A DNA stretch of 64,000 bases from Methylobacillus methanolivorans (GTDB taxonomy: Bacteria; Pseudomonadota; Gammaproteobacteria; Burkholderiales; Methylophilaceae), in assembly GCF_044751345.1 (NCBI RefSeq), contig NZ_JBIWXY010000001.1, forward strand, positions 1,674,001 to 1,738,000, written 5' to 3'. Of this stretch, positions 1 to 9,081 are shown in pieces. Numbering within the stretch: the stretch's first letter is position 1; each line of letters begins with the position of its first letter. Below the pieces are notes generated by a model, which saw only the letters and a list, made by a program, of their open reading frames with translations, was not told where the DNA came from and did no database searches. Made by a program: the position numbers and the translations under genes.

Positions 1-2
1 TC

Positions 3-386
3 GTCAGCGCCGCCTTGGAAGAACCAACCGCCTATCGAGTCGTAGAAAAGTTATTGCTGGATAGTGCGCATTTTCTTACCGAGTCAGCCACACCCCACGG
101 TTGCATGGTCAATACTGGCTCATTAAGCTGCGGGCCGCAGGCTGAGCCCATCAAAGACTTGCTGGTCGCACGCAGGCAATGGTTTGAAAGCGCATTGATT
201 GCCAGAATGCAACGTGCCAGAGAAGCTGGGGAATTAGCAGAGGGAACAGATGCGGCCACCCTCGCCCGCTATGTCGCGGCCATCCATCGCGGTATGAGCG
301 TACAAGCCGCCAGTGGAGCCTCTCGAGAAGACCTGCTGGCGTTGGGACAAATGGTGTTGAATCTATGGCCGGGAAATAAAGATTAA
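3..386 (+). CDS. TetR-family transcriptional regulator, C-terminal part (5' end outside window)
   Basis: The reading frame is open from the window edge, so the N-terminal helix-turn-helix lies upstream and is not visible. What remains, about 127 residues, is an all-helical ligand-binding and dimerisation half of the kind found in TetR/AcrR repressors: segments resembling 'RRQWFESALIARMQRAREAGEL' followed by 'ATLARYVAAIHRGMSVQAASGAS' are typical of the TetR C-terminal domain. The stop codon overlaps the stop of the convergent rlhA gene by a few bases. The ligand and target genes cannot be told from this fragment. The family call rests on the C-terminal pattern only. Confidence 0.7.
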   Translation, partial: VSAALEEPTAYRVVEKLLLDSAHFLTESATPHGCMVNTGSLSCGPQAEPIKDLLVARRQWFESALIARMQRAREAGELAEGTDAATLARYVAAIHRGMSVQAASGASREDLLALGQMVLNLWPGNKD

Positions 387-2302
387 GCAGGACGCTTGGC
401 AAAAAACTGCACCGGCTGCGGTGGCGGCATTTGCAGCACATTCTTGCGCACTTTGCCCATCACGTGCATTTCGCAGCGCTTGCAGTCGAACTTGAGGCTG
501 ATCCTGTCCTTGCCGCTGATCAGGGTCATGGGCTCGGCGGTAATCGTGCCTTGCACGCCGATCACCCCCTTGGCTTCCTTCGGGCACATGGCAAAGCTGT
601 AGCGCAGGCAATGCTTGGTGATCATCACCGGCACTTCGCCCAGCTCTTCGTTAGACTCATAGGCAGCGGCCATGGCCTGGACGCCATGTTTCTCGTAAAA
701 AGCCCGCGCCTGTTTGTTATAGACGTTGGATAAATAGCTCAAGGTATCTTGCGGATATTGCGCAGGTGGCTCCACAGGAGTGCCTGGTTGCGGGCGCTGA
801 TATCCAATCAAGCGGGTAGCCTTCAGTTGTTCCATCACTTCGCGGCGCAACTGATTGATCGTTGAGGCTGGCACAAACCATGGCTGGCTTAACTGCAGGC
901 TGATAGCCGTCGCCGCAAAATCGGTATTACCAAGCTTGCCAAGGTTTTCCCGCAAGCTGGCCTCGGCTTTTTCCTGATGTTGCGCAGGCTGTTTTTCTGC
1001 CTGGCATTGGGCATGGGCCATAAAGCCGTCTTCATCCGAGACAGTGAGGACAAAACCATCATGCGTTTCCTGCAACACCAGCTCCACGGCGATCTTGCGC
1101 ACGGCGGAATCTTTTTCCAGCAAGCGCATAAAAGCTTGGTCGCGATTGCGGTACACCTTCATGTTACGGCGTATATCCTGCGGCATTTCATTGGGGTACA
1201 AGCGATTACCCTGCACGGTGTTGATGCGCATGCCCACCAGCTCCTTGTGCACATCAAAGAAGCATACGCCATCGCCGTTATGCAGCTCCAACGAGGTTTC
1301 CACCTCAAAGTAGTCCTTGCCTACCTTGGTCACGCGGCCAATTTCCTCACCAGAAAATTTGGGCGTATCAAAGGCCCCCACATCTTCACCCCGGCCATGG
1401 ACGAAATATTCTGTGGTGCTGCGATTAAAGGTTTTTTCCGGCTGTGGGGTAAAGCTGTAGATGGGCCGACCTGAAGAAGCGCGGTAATACCCAGGCGTGT
1501 CTTCCAGGATTTCATCAAGCAACTGGCGGTAATGCGCAGTGGCATTTTTCACATAGGCCAGATCCTTGTAGCGCCCTTCTATCTTGAAGGCGCTTACGCC
1601 TGCATCCACGAGCGCACGCAGGTTGGCGCTCTGGTCGTTGTCCTTCATCGACAATAAATGCTTGTCCTTGGCAAGGATACGACCCTGGCTGTCTTCCAGC
1701 GTGTAAGGCAAACGGCACTCTTGCGAGCACTCGCCACGGTTGGCGCTGCGCCCGGTGTGGGCATGACTGATATAACACTGACCGCTGAACGCGACACACA
1801 AGGCGCCATGGATAAAAAACTCCAGGTTGCACTGCGTCGCAGCGGCCACCTGGCGAATGGTGTTGAGGTCCATCTCGCGCGCGAGCACAATCTGTGTGAA
1901 GCCGACCTGATCAAGGAACACGGCTTTGTCTACGGTACGAATGTCGGTCTGCGTACTGGCATGCAGCTGGATCGGCGGTATATCCATCTGCAACAACCCC
2001 ATGTCCTGCACAATCAGCGCATCCACGCCAGCGTCATAAAGCTGCCAAGCCGTCTGCCGCGCAGCTTCCAGTTCGTTATCATGGAAAATGGTATTGAATG
2101 CCACGAATACCTCGGCATGATAGCGATGCGCATGCATGACCAAGCGAGCGATGTCTTCCACCGAGTTTTCTGCCTTGGCACGCGCGCCGAAAGCTGGGCC
2201 ACCGATATACACAGCATCTGCGCCATGATTGATCGCTGCAATGCCGTAATCAGCATTGCGGGCGGGGGCTAGCAGCTCAAGGTGGCGACGGCTTTGGGTC
2301 AT
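383..2302 (-). CDS. rlhA: 23S rRNA 5-hydroxycytidine C2501 synthase, peptidase U32 family
   Basis: The protein of about 639 residues matches the long U32 'peptidase' architecture of E. coli RlhA (YdcP), which hydroxylates C2501 of 23S rRNA. The shorter homologue TrhP (YegQ) is about 450 residues, so length favours RlhA. Visible hallmarks are the N-terminal 'LELLAPARNADYGIAAINHG' start of a TIM-barrel, 'ADAVYIGGPAFGAR', the central Cys-containing signature 'ANRGECSQECRLPY', and C-terminal cysteines in 'ITKHCLRYSFAMCP' and 'FDCKRCEMH' that may hold an Fe-S cluster. I place the start at 2302, where MTQSRRHLELL aligns with the family; an upstream ATG at 2359 would add 19 unmatched residues. It is convergent with the TetR fragment and their stops overlap. 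Confidence 0.88.
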   Translation of the reverse strand: MTQSRRHLELLAPARNADYGIAAINHGADAVYIGGPAFGARAKAENSVEDIARLVMHAHRYHAEVFVAFNTIFHDNELEAARQTAWQLYDAGVDALIVQDMGLLQMDIPPIQLHASTQTDIRTVDKAVFLDQVGFTQIVLAREMDLNTIRQVAAATQCNLEFFIHGALCVAFSGQCYISHAHTGRSANRGECSQECRLPYTLEDSQGRILAKDKHLLSMKDNDQSANLRALVDAGVSAFKIEGRYKDLAYVKNATAHYRQLLDEILEDTPGYYRASSGRPIYSFTPQPEKTFNRSTTEYFVHGRGEDVGAFDTPKFSGEEIGRVTKVGKDYFEVETSLELHNGDGVCFFDVHKELVGMRINTVQGNRLYPNEMPQDIRRNMKVYRNRDQAFMRLLEKDSAVRKIAVELVLQETHDGFVLTVSDEDGFMAHAQCQAEKQPAQHQEKAEASLRENLGKLGNTDFAATAISLQLSQPWFVPASTINQLRREVMEQLKATRLIGYQRPQPGTPVEPPAQYPQDTLSYLSNVYNKQARAFYEKHGVQAMAAAYESNEELGEVPVMITKHCLRYSFAMCPKEAKGVIGVQGTITAEPMTLISGKDRISLKFDCKRCEMHVMGKVRKNVLQMPPPQPVQFFAKRPA

Positions 2303-2429
2303 GACGTGTAGGATGGAAGCGAATAGCAAAAGGATGCGCAATATACCATAATCACGCAAGCGATAGCGCCAGATTGCCCAAGCGCATCAATATGATACAA
2401 GTCAAAACAACACTGTCGGGAGAGTCACC

Positions 2430-2636
2430 ATGCGCATGAACACCATCCGCAATATCTGCTTCACCATCTGTATTCTGTGCATCATCGCCAGCCTGCTACT
2501 CGGCGTGGCCATGATCTGGGATTGGGTCAAGGATTCAGACTTCATCCACAAAAGCTTCATGACCTTGGGTGCATTATTCGTTGCGTCATTACTCACCTTA
2601 TCTGTCGCCAAAAAGCTGGGCGTGAGCAATGAGTAA
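2430..2636 (+). CDS. Small two-helix inner-membrane protein, unknown function
   Basis: This 68-residue protein consists mainly of two hydrophobic segments, about residues 8-30 and 43-60, joined by a short charged loop ('DWVKDSDFIHKS'). It ends in a polar tail, so it should sit in the inner membrane as a hairpin. A GGGAGAG Shine-Dalgarno-like stretch lies just upstream of the ATG at 2430. It stands alone between the divergent rlhA and the convergent HPPD-like gene. I do not recognise the family. The strong ribosome site and membrane pattern make a real gene likely. Confidence 0.65.
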   Translation: MRMNTIRNICFTICILCIIASLLLGVAMIWDWVKDSDFIHKSFMTLGALFVASLLTLSVAKKLGVSNE

Positions 2637-2672
2637 ACAGCGGTTGACCGGCTAACATCAACCACTTCACCA

Positions 2673-3899
2673 TCAACCCAAGGATGCTCCCGACTTCACG
2701 CCTTCCTCTCGTCCCGCCGCTTCGGTGAGCACGGCCACATTATCCTTGGTAAAGAAGCCCTGGAAATCGCCGAAGCGCTGCACGTATTCGACAATCAAGG
2801 AAGAATGCTCGGAGGCATTGGAGAATATCTGCTTCAAGCCCTCTTCGCGCGAACCAATGACGTCGAGCAGGAAACCCTGCCCTTGCGAAGCAATGGCGTT
2901 CACGACAAATTCAATATGTTCAATCCCTTTGCGCTCGCCATCCTTCACCGCTACAGCGATATGGTGCAAGCGCGGGCCATAGTTGCGAACGAAAGTCTCT
3001 GTGGGGGAAGGCAGTTTTTCCAGGTGATTGACGAAATAAGGCGTGTTATTGGCGGTAAACACTTTGGCCGGGCTCTTGGACTCCGGCAAGCCGTGCGCGC
3101 TCTTGGTGACGTTGGTAGAGGAGTTCTGGTCAAAGATATTGTACGCACCCCAGAAGTAATAGCTGGACCAGGAAAGATATTCCAGAATCGCCACTTCGCG
3201 GTTCTGGCTATACACACGGGTGGCAAGGTGATCAATTGGCAAGAGCAAATCGCCAAAGTCGAGCTTTTGCTGCAAGGTCTTGGCTGCATCATAAGCAAGC
3301 TGCACTTCACTATCAATCCGGCTCACGCCCAGCGCATACACACGCATTTCGTCGGGCTTGCGTTCTAGGTAAGCCACAATGTTATGCGTGTAAGGTGAGG
3401 GCTTGCTCACCGCGAGGTTACCTGGCAGTTCAAGTTTGCGCACCTCATCCTGGCTAAAAAAGCGGAATTCGCGCTCCTGCTGCAACTTGACCACATCGTG
3501 CAGGTTATCAACACGGATAATCTCGCCCATATAGCGGCTATTGGGCTTCTTGGCTCCGACGGGGTAGATTTCATTCAGGCTGCGGAAAATACCGCGCAGG
3601 TTCGGGTCTTTCACCTCGCGCACAAGGATATCCGGCGAATTCAGGTCAATGCGCAAGACATGGGTCAGGTGCGTTTCACTCTCCAGCGTCACCAGATAAT
3701 GGTATGACGTCATGAAGCACAACTCAGCCACATACTTGACGGAATGCCCCGGGTCCACCGTGATCATCAATGCATCAATCTCGTGCACCAACGCCGTCAG
3801 GCCCAGCGCATCGCGCTCTTCCAGTAGCTTGACGAGATATTCCTCGAAAAATGGCGAGTTTTCCTTATCCCCGTGTCGGGGGAATTGCAATGAATTCAT
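2673..3899 (-). CDS. HPPD-like VOC-superfamily non-heme iron protein, substrate unknown
   Basis: The 408-residue protein resembles 4-hydroxyphenylpyruvate dioxygenase in its C-terminal half. His224 ('IDHLATRV'), His312 or His313 ('LHHIAVAV') and Glu371 ('IVEYVQRFGDF') occupy the places of the His-His-Glu iron triad, and the HPPD-like 'GLKQIFS...SSLIVEYVQR...GFF' ending is present. The N-terminal 210 residues do not look like a normal HPPD N-domain, and the substrate-binding region differs, so this is not a standard tyrosine-catabolism enzyme. No tyrosine-degradation genes are nearby. It is last in a same-strand series with transglutaminase, alpha-E and ATP-grasp genes, 128 bases after the transglutaminase. 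The fold and metal site are supported; a dioxygenase reaction is inferred. Confidence 0.7.
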   Translation of the reverse strand: MNSLQFPRHGDKENSPFFEEYLVKLLEERDALGLTALVHEIDALMITVDPGHSVKYVAELCFMTSYHYLVTLESETHLTHVLRIDLNSPDILVREVKDPNLRGIFRSLNEIYPVGAKKPNSRYMGEIIRVDNLHDVVKLQQEREFRFFSQDEVRKLELPGNLAVSKPSPYTHNIVAYLERKPDEMRVYALGVSRIDSEVQLAYDAAKTLQQKLDFGDLLLPIDHLATRVYSQNREVAILEYLSWSSYYFWGAYNIFDQNSSTNVTKSAHGLPESKSPAKVFTANNTPYFVNHLEKLPSPTETFVRNYGPRLHHIAVAVKDGERKGIEHIEFVVNAIASQGQGFLLDVIGSREEGLKQIFSNASEHSSLIVEYVQRFGDFQGFFTKDNVAVLTEAAGREEGVKSGASLG

Positions 3900-4027
3900 G
3901 CATTTTCCTTGATTACGCAGAACAAGAGCTGCTCAGAAAGCCTAGCTGGCAAGGCGTAACCACGCAGACAGCACATCAAGTACGGCAAGCAGATGTAACG
4001 CTGCTAGCGATGCTTGCTTGAAAGCGA

Positions 4028-4813
4028 CTACTGTTGTGCCTGGTCGACTTGCACCCCTACACTCATCGTCTCCAATCCACCACCGACGCGCATGCCACTC
4101 ACTGGGCAGGCATCGCGATAATCCAGGCCTGTGGCTAGGCGCACATGCACACCATTGGCGCGGCGCCTGTTGGAAACATCATAGCTCGCCCAGCCGTTAG
4201 GTAACCAGGCATCAGCCCAGGCGTGGCTTTCCAGCAAACTGCCATCATCATTGAATAGATAACCACTGACATAGCGCGCAGGAATGCCAAGGTAACGGCA
4301 GCAAGCAATAAAGATATGGGCATGATCTTGGCAAACACCGCGCCCACTGCGGAATGCCTCTGCCGCGGTAGTATCGACATTGGTCATGCCCCGCTCATAA
4401 GGCACCTGGTCGACAATCGCATGCATCATCTCTTCCAGCACTTTCTCATCAAGCACCTTATCCTTGAACTGCACCGCAAACTGACGCAAGGCTACATCCG
4501 TATCAGTCAACGGTGTCGCCCGCAGGTAAATCTCTCGCGGCAGGATATCGTGCGCAGGCGGGGTATCCAGGCCGGTTTCCACCTCCCCGGTTGCCAAGAT
4601 GTTGATCTCTTCGTGCGGGGTATCAAGTACCAACAAGTGCGCTGCATTGCCGTAAGCATCGTCGTGTCGCTGCAAATGGCCATTGACGCGGATCTCCCAG
4701 CGCTTGACGCGCTGTCCAAAACCATCCTGCGGCGTTAGGCGCAGCTTCTGGATGGTGTAATTCACGATATCAGTATAGAGATAATGTGTACGGTGGTTGA
4801 TCGTCAGCTGCAT
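4028..4813 (-). CDS. Transglutaminase-like cysteine peptidase-fold protein
   Basis: This 261-residue protein has the bacterial transglutaminase N-terminal beta domain ('YLYTDIVNYTIQKLRLTPQ', residues 11-29) followed by the catalytic core. The triad is visible: Cys161 in 'GRGVCQDHAHIF', His197 in 'ESHAWADAWLP' and Asp212 in 'ASYDVSN'. No signal peptide is seen, so it is probably cytoplasmic. It follows the alpha-E gene by 13 bases, and the three genes form the common bacterial cluster of circularly permuted ATP-grasp, alpha-E and transglutaminase, thought to build or cleave peptide-like amide bonds on an unknown product. The family is secure; the substrate is unknown. Confidence 0.88.
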   Translation of the reverse strand: MQLTINHRTHYLYTDIVNYTIQKLRLTPQDGFGQRVKRWEIRVNGHLQRHDDAYGNAAHLLVLDTPHEEINILATGEVETGLDTPPAHDILPREIYLRATPLTDTDVALRQFAVQFKDKVLDEKVLEEMMHAIVDQVPYERGMTNVDTTAAEAFRSGRGVCQDHAHIFIACCRYLGIPARYVSGYLFNDDGSLLESHAWADAWLPNGWASYDVSNRRRANGVHVRLATGLDYRDACPVSGMRVGGGLETMSVGVQVDQAQQ

Positions 4814-4826
4814 GGCAATGCTCCAT

Positions 4827-5795
4827 TCATTCAGTCTCTGCGGCTAGGCCATTGATCGGCGCATTCAAGAAGGTGCGCTGGATCTCGGCACCGAGATTGT
4901 TGTTGGAAATGATGAAATCGGTCAGGAACTCGTGCAGCCCTTCCTGGAAAATATCGTTCATGCGGCCATAGCGCAGCCGCGCATGCAGCTCGCCAGCCAA
5001 ACGCCGGCATTCGTTGCTGTGCAAGCCACCCACTTGGTCAAGAATCGGTGTAATTTCAGCGAAGCAGGCATGCAAGGAGCGCGGCATATCCTGGCGCAAC
5101 ACCAGTAACTCCGCGACTTTCCAGGGCTCAATCGCATCATTGAATACCTTCTGGTAGGCCTGAAAAGCAGACACTGAACGCAATACCGCGCTCCACTCGT
5201 AGTAATCCACTGCTCCGCCCACCTCGGCATCGCTAGGTAGTAGCAAGTGGTATTTCACGTCCAACAATCGAGCGGTATTGTCAGCGCGTTCAATAAATGT
5301 GCCCAGGCGTAAGAAACGGAAGGCGTCATCGCGCAGCATGGTACCGAAGCTCACACCACGAAACAGGTGCGATCTCGACTTGACCCAATCGCAAAACTCG
5401 CCCAGGCCTTTTTGCATCAAGTCCATGCCGACAAACTGGCTAAACTCTAGCCAAAGCGCATTGATGTTTTCCCAGGTTTCCGCAGAAAGTGTCACGCGCA
5501 CGGAGCGCGCATTTTCGCGAGCGCTGCGCAAAGCGGAATAAATACTGGAAGGATTATGCGTATCCATCGCCAGGAAGCGCACCACGCCAGCAGCTGTCAC
5601 CTCGCCATATTCCTGGCGATACTTTTCCACGCCACCGGCAATTTGCAATGCAGGCTCCCACAAGGTGGTTTCGCTCTGCGAGGCGTTGGGCACCAAAGAC
5701 ATGTTGTAAGTCACGTCCAGTACACGCGCCATGTTTTCTGCACGTTCGATATAGCGTGCCATCCAGTACAAATGATCTGCGGTTCTGCTTAGCAT
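4827..5795 (-). CDS. Alpha-E domain protein (partner of circularly permuted ATP-grasp)
   Basis: The 322-residue all-helical protein begins 'MLSRTADHLYWMARYIERAENMARVLD', the diagnostic start of the alpha-E family (formerly DUF403). A second similar segment, 'FRFLRLGTFIERADNTARLLDVKYH', occurs mid-protein, suggesting an internal duplication. There are no obvious catalytic motifs, signal peptide or membrane helices. It lies 4 bases after the ATP-grasp gene and 13 bases before the transglutaminase gene, so the three are probably co-transcribed and co-translated. The domain is assigned with confidence; its biochemical role is not established, though it is normally found only with these partners. 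Confidence 0.9.
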   Translation of the reverse strand: MLSRTADHLYWMARYIERAENMARVLDVTYNMSLVPNASQSETTLWEPALQIAGGVEKYRQEYGEVTAAGVVRFLAMDTHNPSSIYSALRSARENARSVRVTLSAETWENINALWLEFSQFVGMDLMQKGLGEFCDWVKSRSHLFRGVSFGTMLRDDAFRFLRLGTFIERADNTARLLDVKYHLLLPSDAEVGGAVDYYEWSAVLRSVSAFQAYQKVFNDAIEPWKVAELLVLRQDMPRSLHACFAEITPILDQVGGLHSNECRRLAGELHARLRYGRMNDIFQEGLHEFLTDFIISNNNLGAEIQRTFLNAPINGLAAETE

Positions 5796-5799
5796 GGCA

Positions 5800-7221
5800 T
5801 CAATCTTTCAAAATCCAGGTGTCCTTGGTACCACCGCCCTGTGACGAATTCACCACCAGGGAGCCCTCGCGCAAAGCCACACGACACAATGCGCCTGGCA
5901 CCAGGCTGACGGTCTTGCCCGATAACACAAATGGCCGCAGATCAACGTGACGGGGTGCAATGCCTTTTTCCACCAAAGTGGGGCAAGTCGACAACGCCAA
6001 CGTCGGCTGGGCAATGTAGTTGGCAGGGTTTGCCAGGATGCGCTGGCGGAAATCCTCCAGTTCTTGCTTGCTCGCGGCCGGGCCAACCAACATGCCGTAA
6101 CCACCCGAGCCTTGTACCTCCTTCACGACCAGTTCCGCTAGGTGATCCAACACATATTTGAGATCATCGGCCTTGCTAAGCTGATAGGTCGGTACGTTAG
6201 AGAGGATAGGCTCCTCACCAAGATAAAAGCGGATCATCTCGGGCACGTAGATATAGGTGTCTTTATCGTCCGCCACGCCAGTGCCAACGGCATTGGCCAA
6301 TGTCACGCCACCATTACGGTAAACCGAGAGCAGGCCTGGCACACCCAACATGCTGTCGGGACGGAAACTGAGAGGGTCGATGAAATCATCGTCAATACGA
6401 CGATAGATCACATCCACGCGCTTGGGACCTTCGGTAGTGCGCATATAGACTGCATTGTTACGCACGAAGAGATCTTGCCCTTCCACCAGCTCAATACCCA
6501 TCTGCTGGGCGATGAAGGCGTGCTCAAAATAAGCACTGTTATAAGCCCCAGGCGTGAGCAGTACTACTGTTGGTTCATGCACACCAGCCTGCGCAACCGC
6601 ACGCAGGTTGTTAAGCAATACTTGAGGGTAATGCTCAACAGGCGCAATCGGGTAACGACGGAACAATTCGGGAAACAAGCGCATCATCATCTTGCGGTTT
6701 TCCAGCATGTAGGAAACCCCGGAAGGCGTACGCAGGTTGTCTTCTAGCACGTAAAAGTCGTTTTCACTGGTGCGTACTAGATCAACCCCGGCAATGTGAG
6801 CATAGATGCCCTTGGGTACATCCACGCCAAACATCTCTGGTCGATATTGCGAATTCGCCAATATGCTGGCTGGCACAATGCCTGCCTTGATGATGTCCTG
6901 ATTGTGGTAGATATCGTGCAGGAACATATTCAGCGCCTTGACACGCTGTATGGCTCCGTCGGACAGGCGCGACCACTCACCAGCAGAGAGTATGCGCGGT
7001 ACGACATCAAACGGGATCAGGCGCTCGGCACCTGCATCCTCGCCATAAACATTAAAGGTAATCCCTACGCGACGGAACAGTAGCTCGGCTTCCTGGCGCT
7101 TGCTCTCAAGCTGCTGATGCGGCACACCTTGCAACCAAGCAGCGTATTCGGCATAGATAGGCCGGACCGCTTCGTCTTGCAGGAACATCTCGTCAAAAGG
7201 TTTTTTCTTAGCGGTATCCAT
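5800..7221 (-). CDS. Circularly permuted ATP-grasp type 2 protein
   Basis: This 473-residue protein matches the circularly permuted ATP-grasp family (DUF404/DUF407) along its length. Family-like segments include 'FDVVPRILSAGEWSRLSDGAIQRVKALN', the glycine-rich 'GSGGYG' loop at about residues 371-376, 'DLRPF' at about 427-431 and 'NSSQGGGTKDTW' at about 458-469. ATP-grasp enzymes join a carboxylate to an amine or thiol through an acyl phosphate. It is the first gene of the run with alpha-E and transglutaminase genes, with only 4 bases to the next start. About 80 bases upstream lies a 13-bp perfect inverted repeat (7301-7333) that may be an operator. The product ligated is unknown. Confidence 0.9.
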   Translation of the reverse strand: MDTAKKKPFDEMFLQDEAVRPIYAEYAAWLQGVPHQQLESKRQEAELLFRRVGITFNVYGEDAGAERLIPFDVVPRILSAGEWSRLSDGAIQRVKALNMFLHDIYHNQDIIKAGIVPASILANSQYRPEMFGVDVPKGIYAHIAGVDLVRTSENDFYVLEDNLRTPSGVSYMLENRKMMMRLFPELFRRYPIAPVEHYPQVLLNNLRAVAQAGVHEPTVVLLTPGAYNSAYFEHAFIAQQMGIELVEGQDLFVRNNAVYMRTTEGPKRVDVIYRRIDDDFIDPLSFRPDSMLGVPGLLSVYRNGGVTLANAVGTGVADDKDTYIYVPEMIRFYLGEEPILSNVPTYQLSKADDLKYVLDHLAELVVKEVQGSGGYGMLVGPAASKQELEDFRQRILANPANYIAQPTLALSTCPTLVEKGIAPRHVDLRPFVLSGKTVSLVPGALCRVALREGSLVVNSSQGGGTKDTWILKD

Positions 7222-7300
7222 GCAATTACTCTCGCAAGGGTCATGCCAGTTAAAAAATCCTTGTTATTCATGACATTAAAAACAACATCATGAATAACTC

Positions 7301-7333
7301 ACACTATTTGCACCAAGATAGTGCAAATAGTGT
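7301..7333. promoter_or_regulatory. 13-bp perfect inverted repeat upstream of the ATP-grasp operon
   Basis: The arms ACACTATTTGCAC (7301-7313) and its exact reverse complement (7321-7333) flank a 7-base spacer. The repeat lies between the start of the ATP-grasp gene (7221) and the stop of the AarF-like gene (7372). No T-run follows on either strand, so an operator for the downstream operon is more likely than an intrinsic terminator. The binding protein is unknown. Confidence 0.4.
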
Positions 7334-7371
7334 TCATGGCCAGAACATCAGCACCATGCTGGTTATGCGGC

Positions 7372-9051
7372 TTAATCCTTGCCTGAGCGCCAGATAGAGA
7401 TCATCAGCATGATGCCGATGACGAACGCAAGAAAGAACCCCAGGAAACCAAATGCGGGTAAGCCGAATAACTCTGGGCCACCGCGCACAGTCATCACGAT
7501 GGAAGAACCAATGATCAATGACGCGGTAATCAGCGCCATGGTGAGGCGGTTGGTACTGTGATCGAGCTGATGCCCGAAGTGATCAAGACGCTTGAGGTCA
7601 AGATTGAGCTTGAGTCGCCCTTTGCCAGCCTCTTTCAGCACTTGCGACACATCGCCAGGCAAGTCACTCACGGCACCAATGGTCTTGCTGAACCCACGTG
7701 TACCCTTGCGCCACAAGGTCTTGGGCATGTAGCGCTCAATGATGATCTTTTTTACAAAAGGCGTGAGATGGCTGACGATCTGGAAATCAGGGTCTAGCTG
7801 ACGTCCCAGACCCTCCAGCGTAATTAATGCCTTGAACAGCATGGTGAGATCAGGCGGCACCGAAAGGTGATTCTCGCGCATGATGGTCGTGAGGTCATTT
7901 AAGAGAATGCCAAAACTAATATGCTTGAGCGGCGCATTGTCATAGGTGCAGATGAACTCATCGACATCCGCCCCCAGCTTATCTTCATCCACCACTGCAT
8001 GGCCTGCCCAGGCAATGAGGATATCGCGCAGGGTATCAATGTCGCGTGACACCAAGGCAGCAAGCAAATCAGCAATCTCATTGCGCCGGTCTATGCTGAT
8101 GCGCCCGACCATACCGCAATCGATCACGGCAATCTTGTTCTCCGGGAGGAAGAAAATATTGCCAGGATGCGGATCAGCGTGGAAAAAGCCATCGATCAAT
8201 ACCATCTTCATCACGGCATCGGCGCCGCGAGCAGCCAGCAATGGCAAGTCCATTCCTGCCTGGCGTGCCTCCTGCAGGCTATTGCCCGGTATGCCATCAA
8301 TCTTTTCCATCACCAGCACGCTTTCACTGGTGTAATCCCAGTAAATCCTCGCAAAACTGGTGGTTTTGTCATTGAGGAAATTGCGGGCAAAACGCTCGGT
8401 ATTGCGGCCTTCCAACGCCAAGTCCAGCTCGCGCTTCAATGACTTGGAAAACTGATCGACAATCTCGGTGGGGTTGAATCGCTTCGCCTCTTCTACTTCA
8501 GCCTCTATCAAGCGCGCGATATGGTGCAACAGGCGCAGGTCAGCATCAATGTTCTCTTGTATGCCTGGCCGACGCAGCTTGAGGATCACCGGCGTGCCAT
8601 CCTGCAACTTGGCTTGGTAGACCTGGGCAATCGACGCACCAGCCACGGGGGTAGTATCAAAATCGCGGAACACCTCAAATGGCGATTTGCCAAGCGCTTC
8701 CTGCAAACCAGGCAGCATCTCCTCAAACGGCACCGGGGGTACTTGATCCTGTAACTTGGATAGTTCCTCTATCCAGTTAGGCGGAAAAATATCTGGCCGC
8801 GTAGCCAGCACCTGCCCCATTTTGACAAAGGTTGGGCCCAACTCTTGCAATGCCAACCTAGCGCGAACTTCAGAAGGCAGCTGCATCACCTCACGTGAGG
8901 CTTCTGAATTCAGCGCATTGCCTGCACGACGCAGCCAACTGCGCTTGCCAAGGCGCTCTGCAATATCGCCCCAACCGTAATGCATGAGGATGCGAGCAAT
9001 CGCACGCACACGCTTGAAGTCACGCATTACCGAAATCGTTTCACGCAGCAT
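7372..9051 (-). CDS. AarF/ABC1/UbiB-family atypical kinase, membrane-anchored
   Basis: The 559-residue protein shows all signatures of the UbiB/ADCK family: the inhibitory KxGQ motif (Lys77-Gln80), the alanine-rich nucleotide loop 'VAGASIAQV' (136-144), Lys158, the 'RELD' motif (207-210), the catalytic 'HADPHPGN' (291-298) and 'DCG' (311-313). Two hydrophobic helices at about residues 505-555 should anchor it in the inner membrane. Such proteins support ubiquinone synthesis or lipid handling. coq7 lies 6 kb away, but this is not clearly the UbiB orthologue because no ubiE or ubiJ is adjacent. It sits 30 bases behind a small basic protein gene on the same strand. Confidence 0.88.
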   Translation of the reverse strand: MLRETISVMRDFKRVRAIARILMHYGWGDIAERLGKRSWLRRAGNALNSEASREVMQLPSEVRARLALQELGPTFVKMGQVLATRPDIFPPNWIEELSKLQDQVPPVPFEEMLPGLQEALGKSPFEVFRDFDTTPVAGASIAQVYQAKLQDGTPVILKLRRPGIQENIDADLRLLHHIARLIEAEVEEAKRFNPTEIVDQFSKSLKRELDLALEGRNTERFARNFLNDKTTSFARIYWDYTSESVLVMEKIDGIPGNSLQEARQAGMDLPLLAARGADAVMKMVLIDGFFHADPHPGNIFFLPENKIAVIDCGMVGRISIDRRNEIADLLAALVSRDIDTLRDILIAWAGHAVVDEDKLGADVDEFICTYDNAPLKHISFGILLNDLTTIMRENHLSVPPDLTMLFKALITLEGLGRQLDPDFQIVSHLTPFVKKIIIERYMPKTLWRKGTRGFSKTIGAVSDLPGDVSQVLKEAGKGRLKLNLDLKRLDHFGHQLDHSTNRLTMALITASLIIGSSIVMTVRGGPELFGLPAFGFLGFFLAFVIGIMLMISIWRSGKD

Positions 9052-9081
9052 AATGTTCCCGGGGAAAAACTTACGTTTGTA

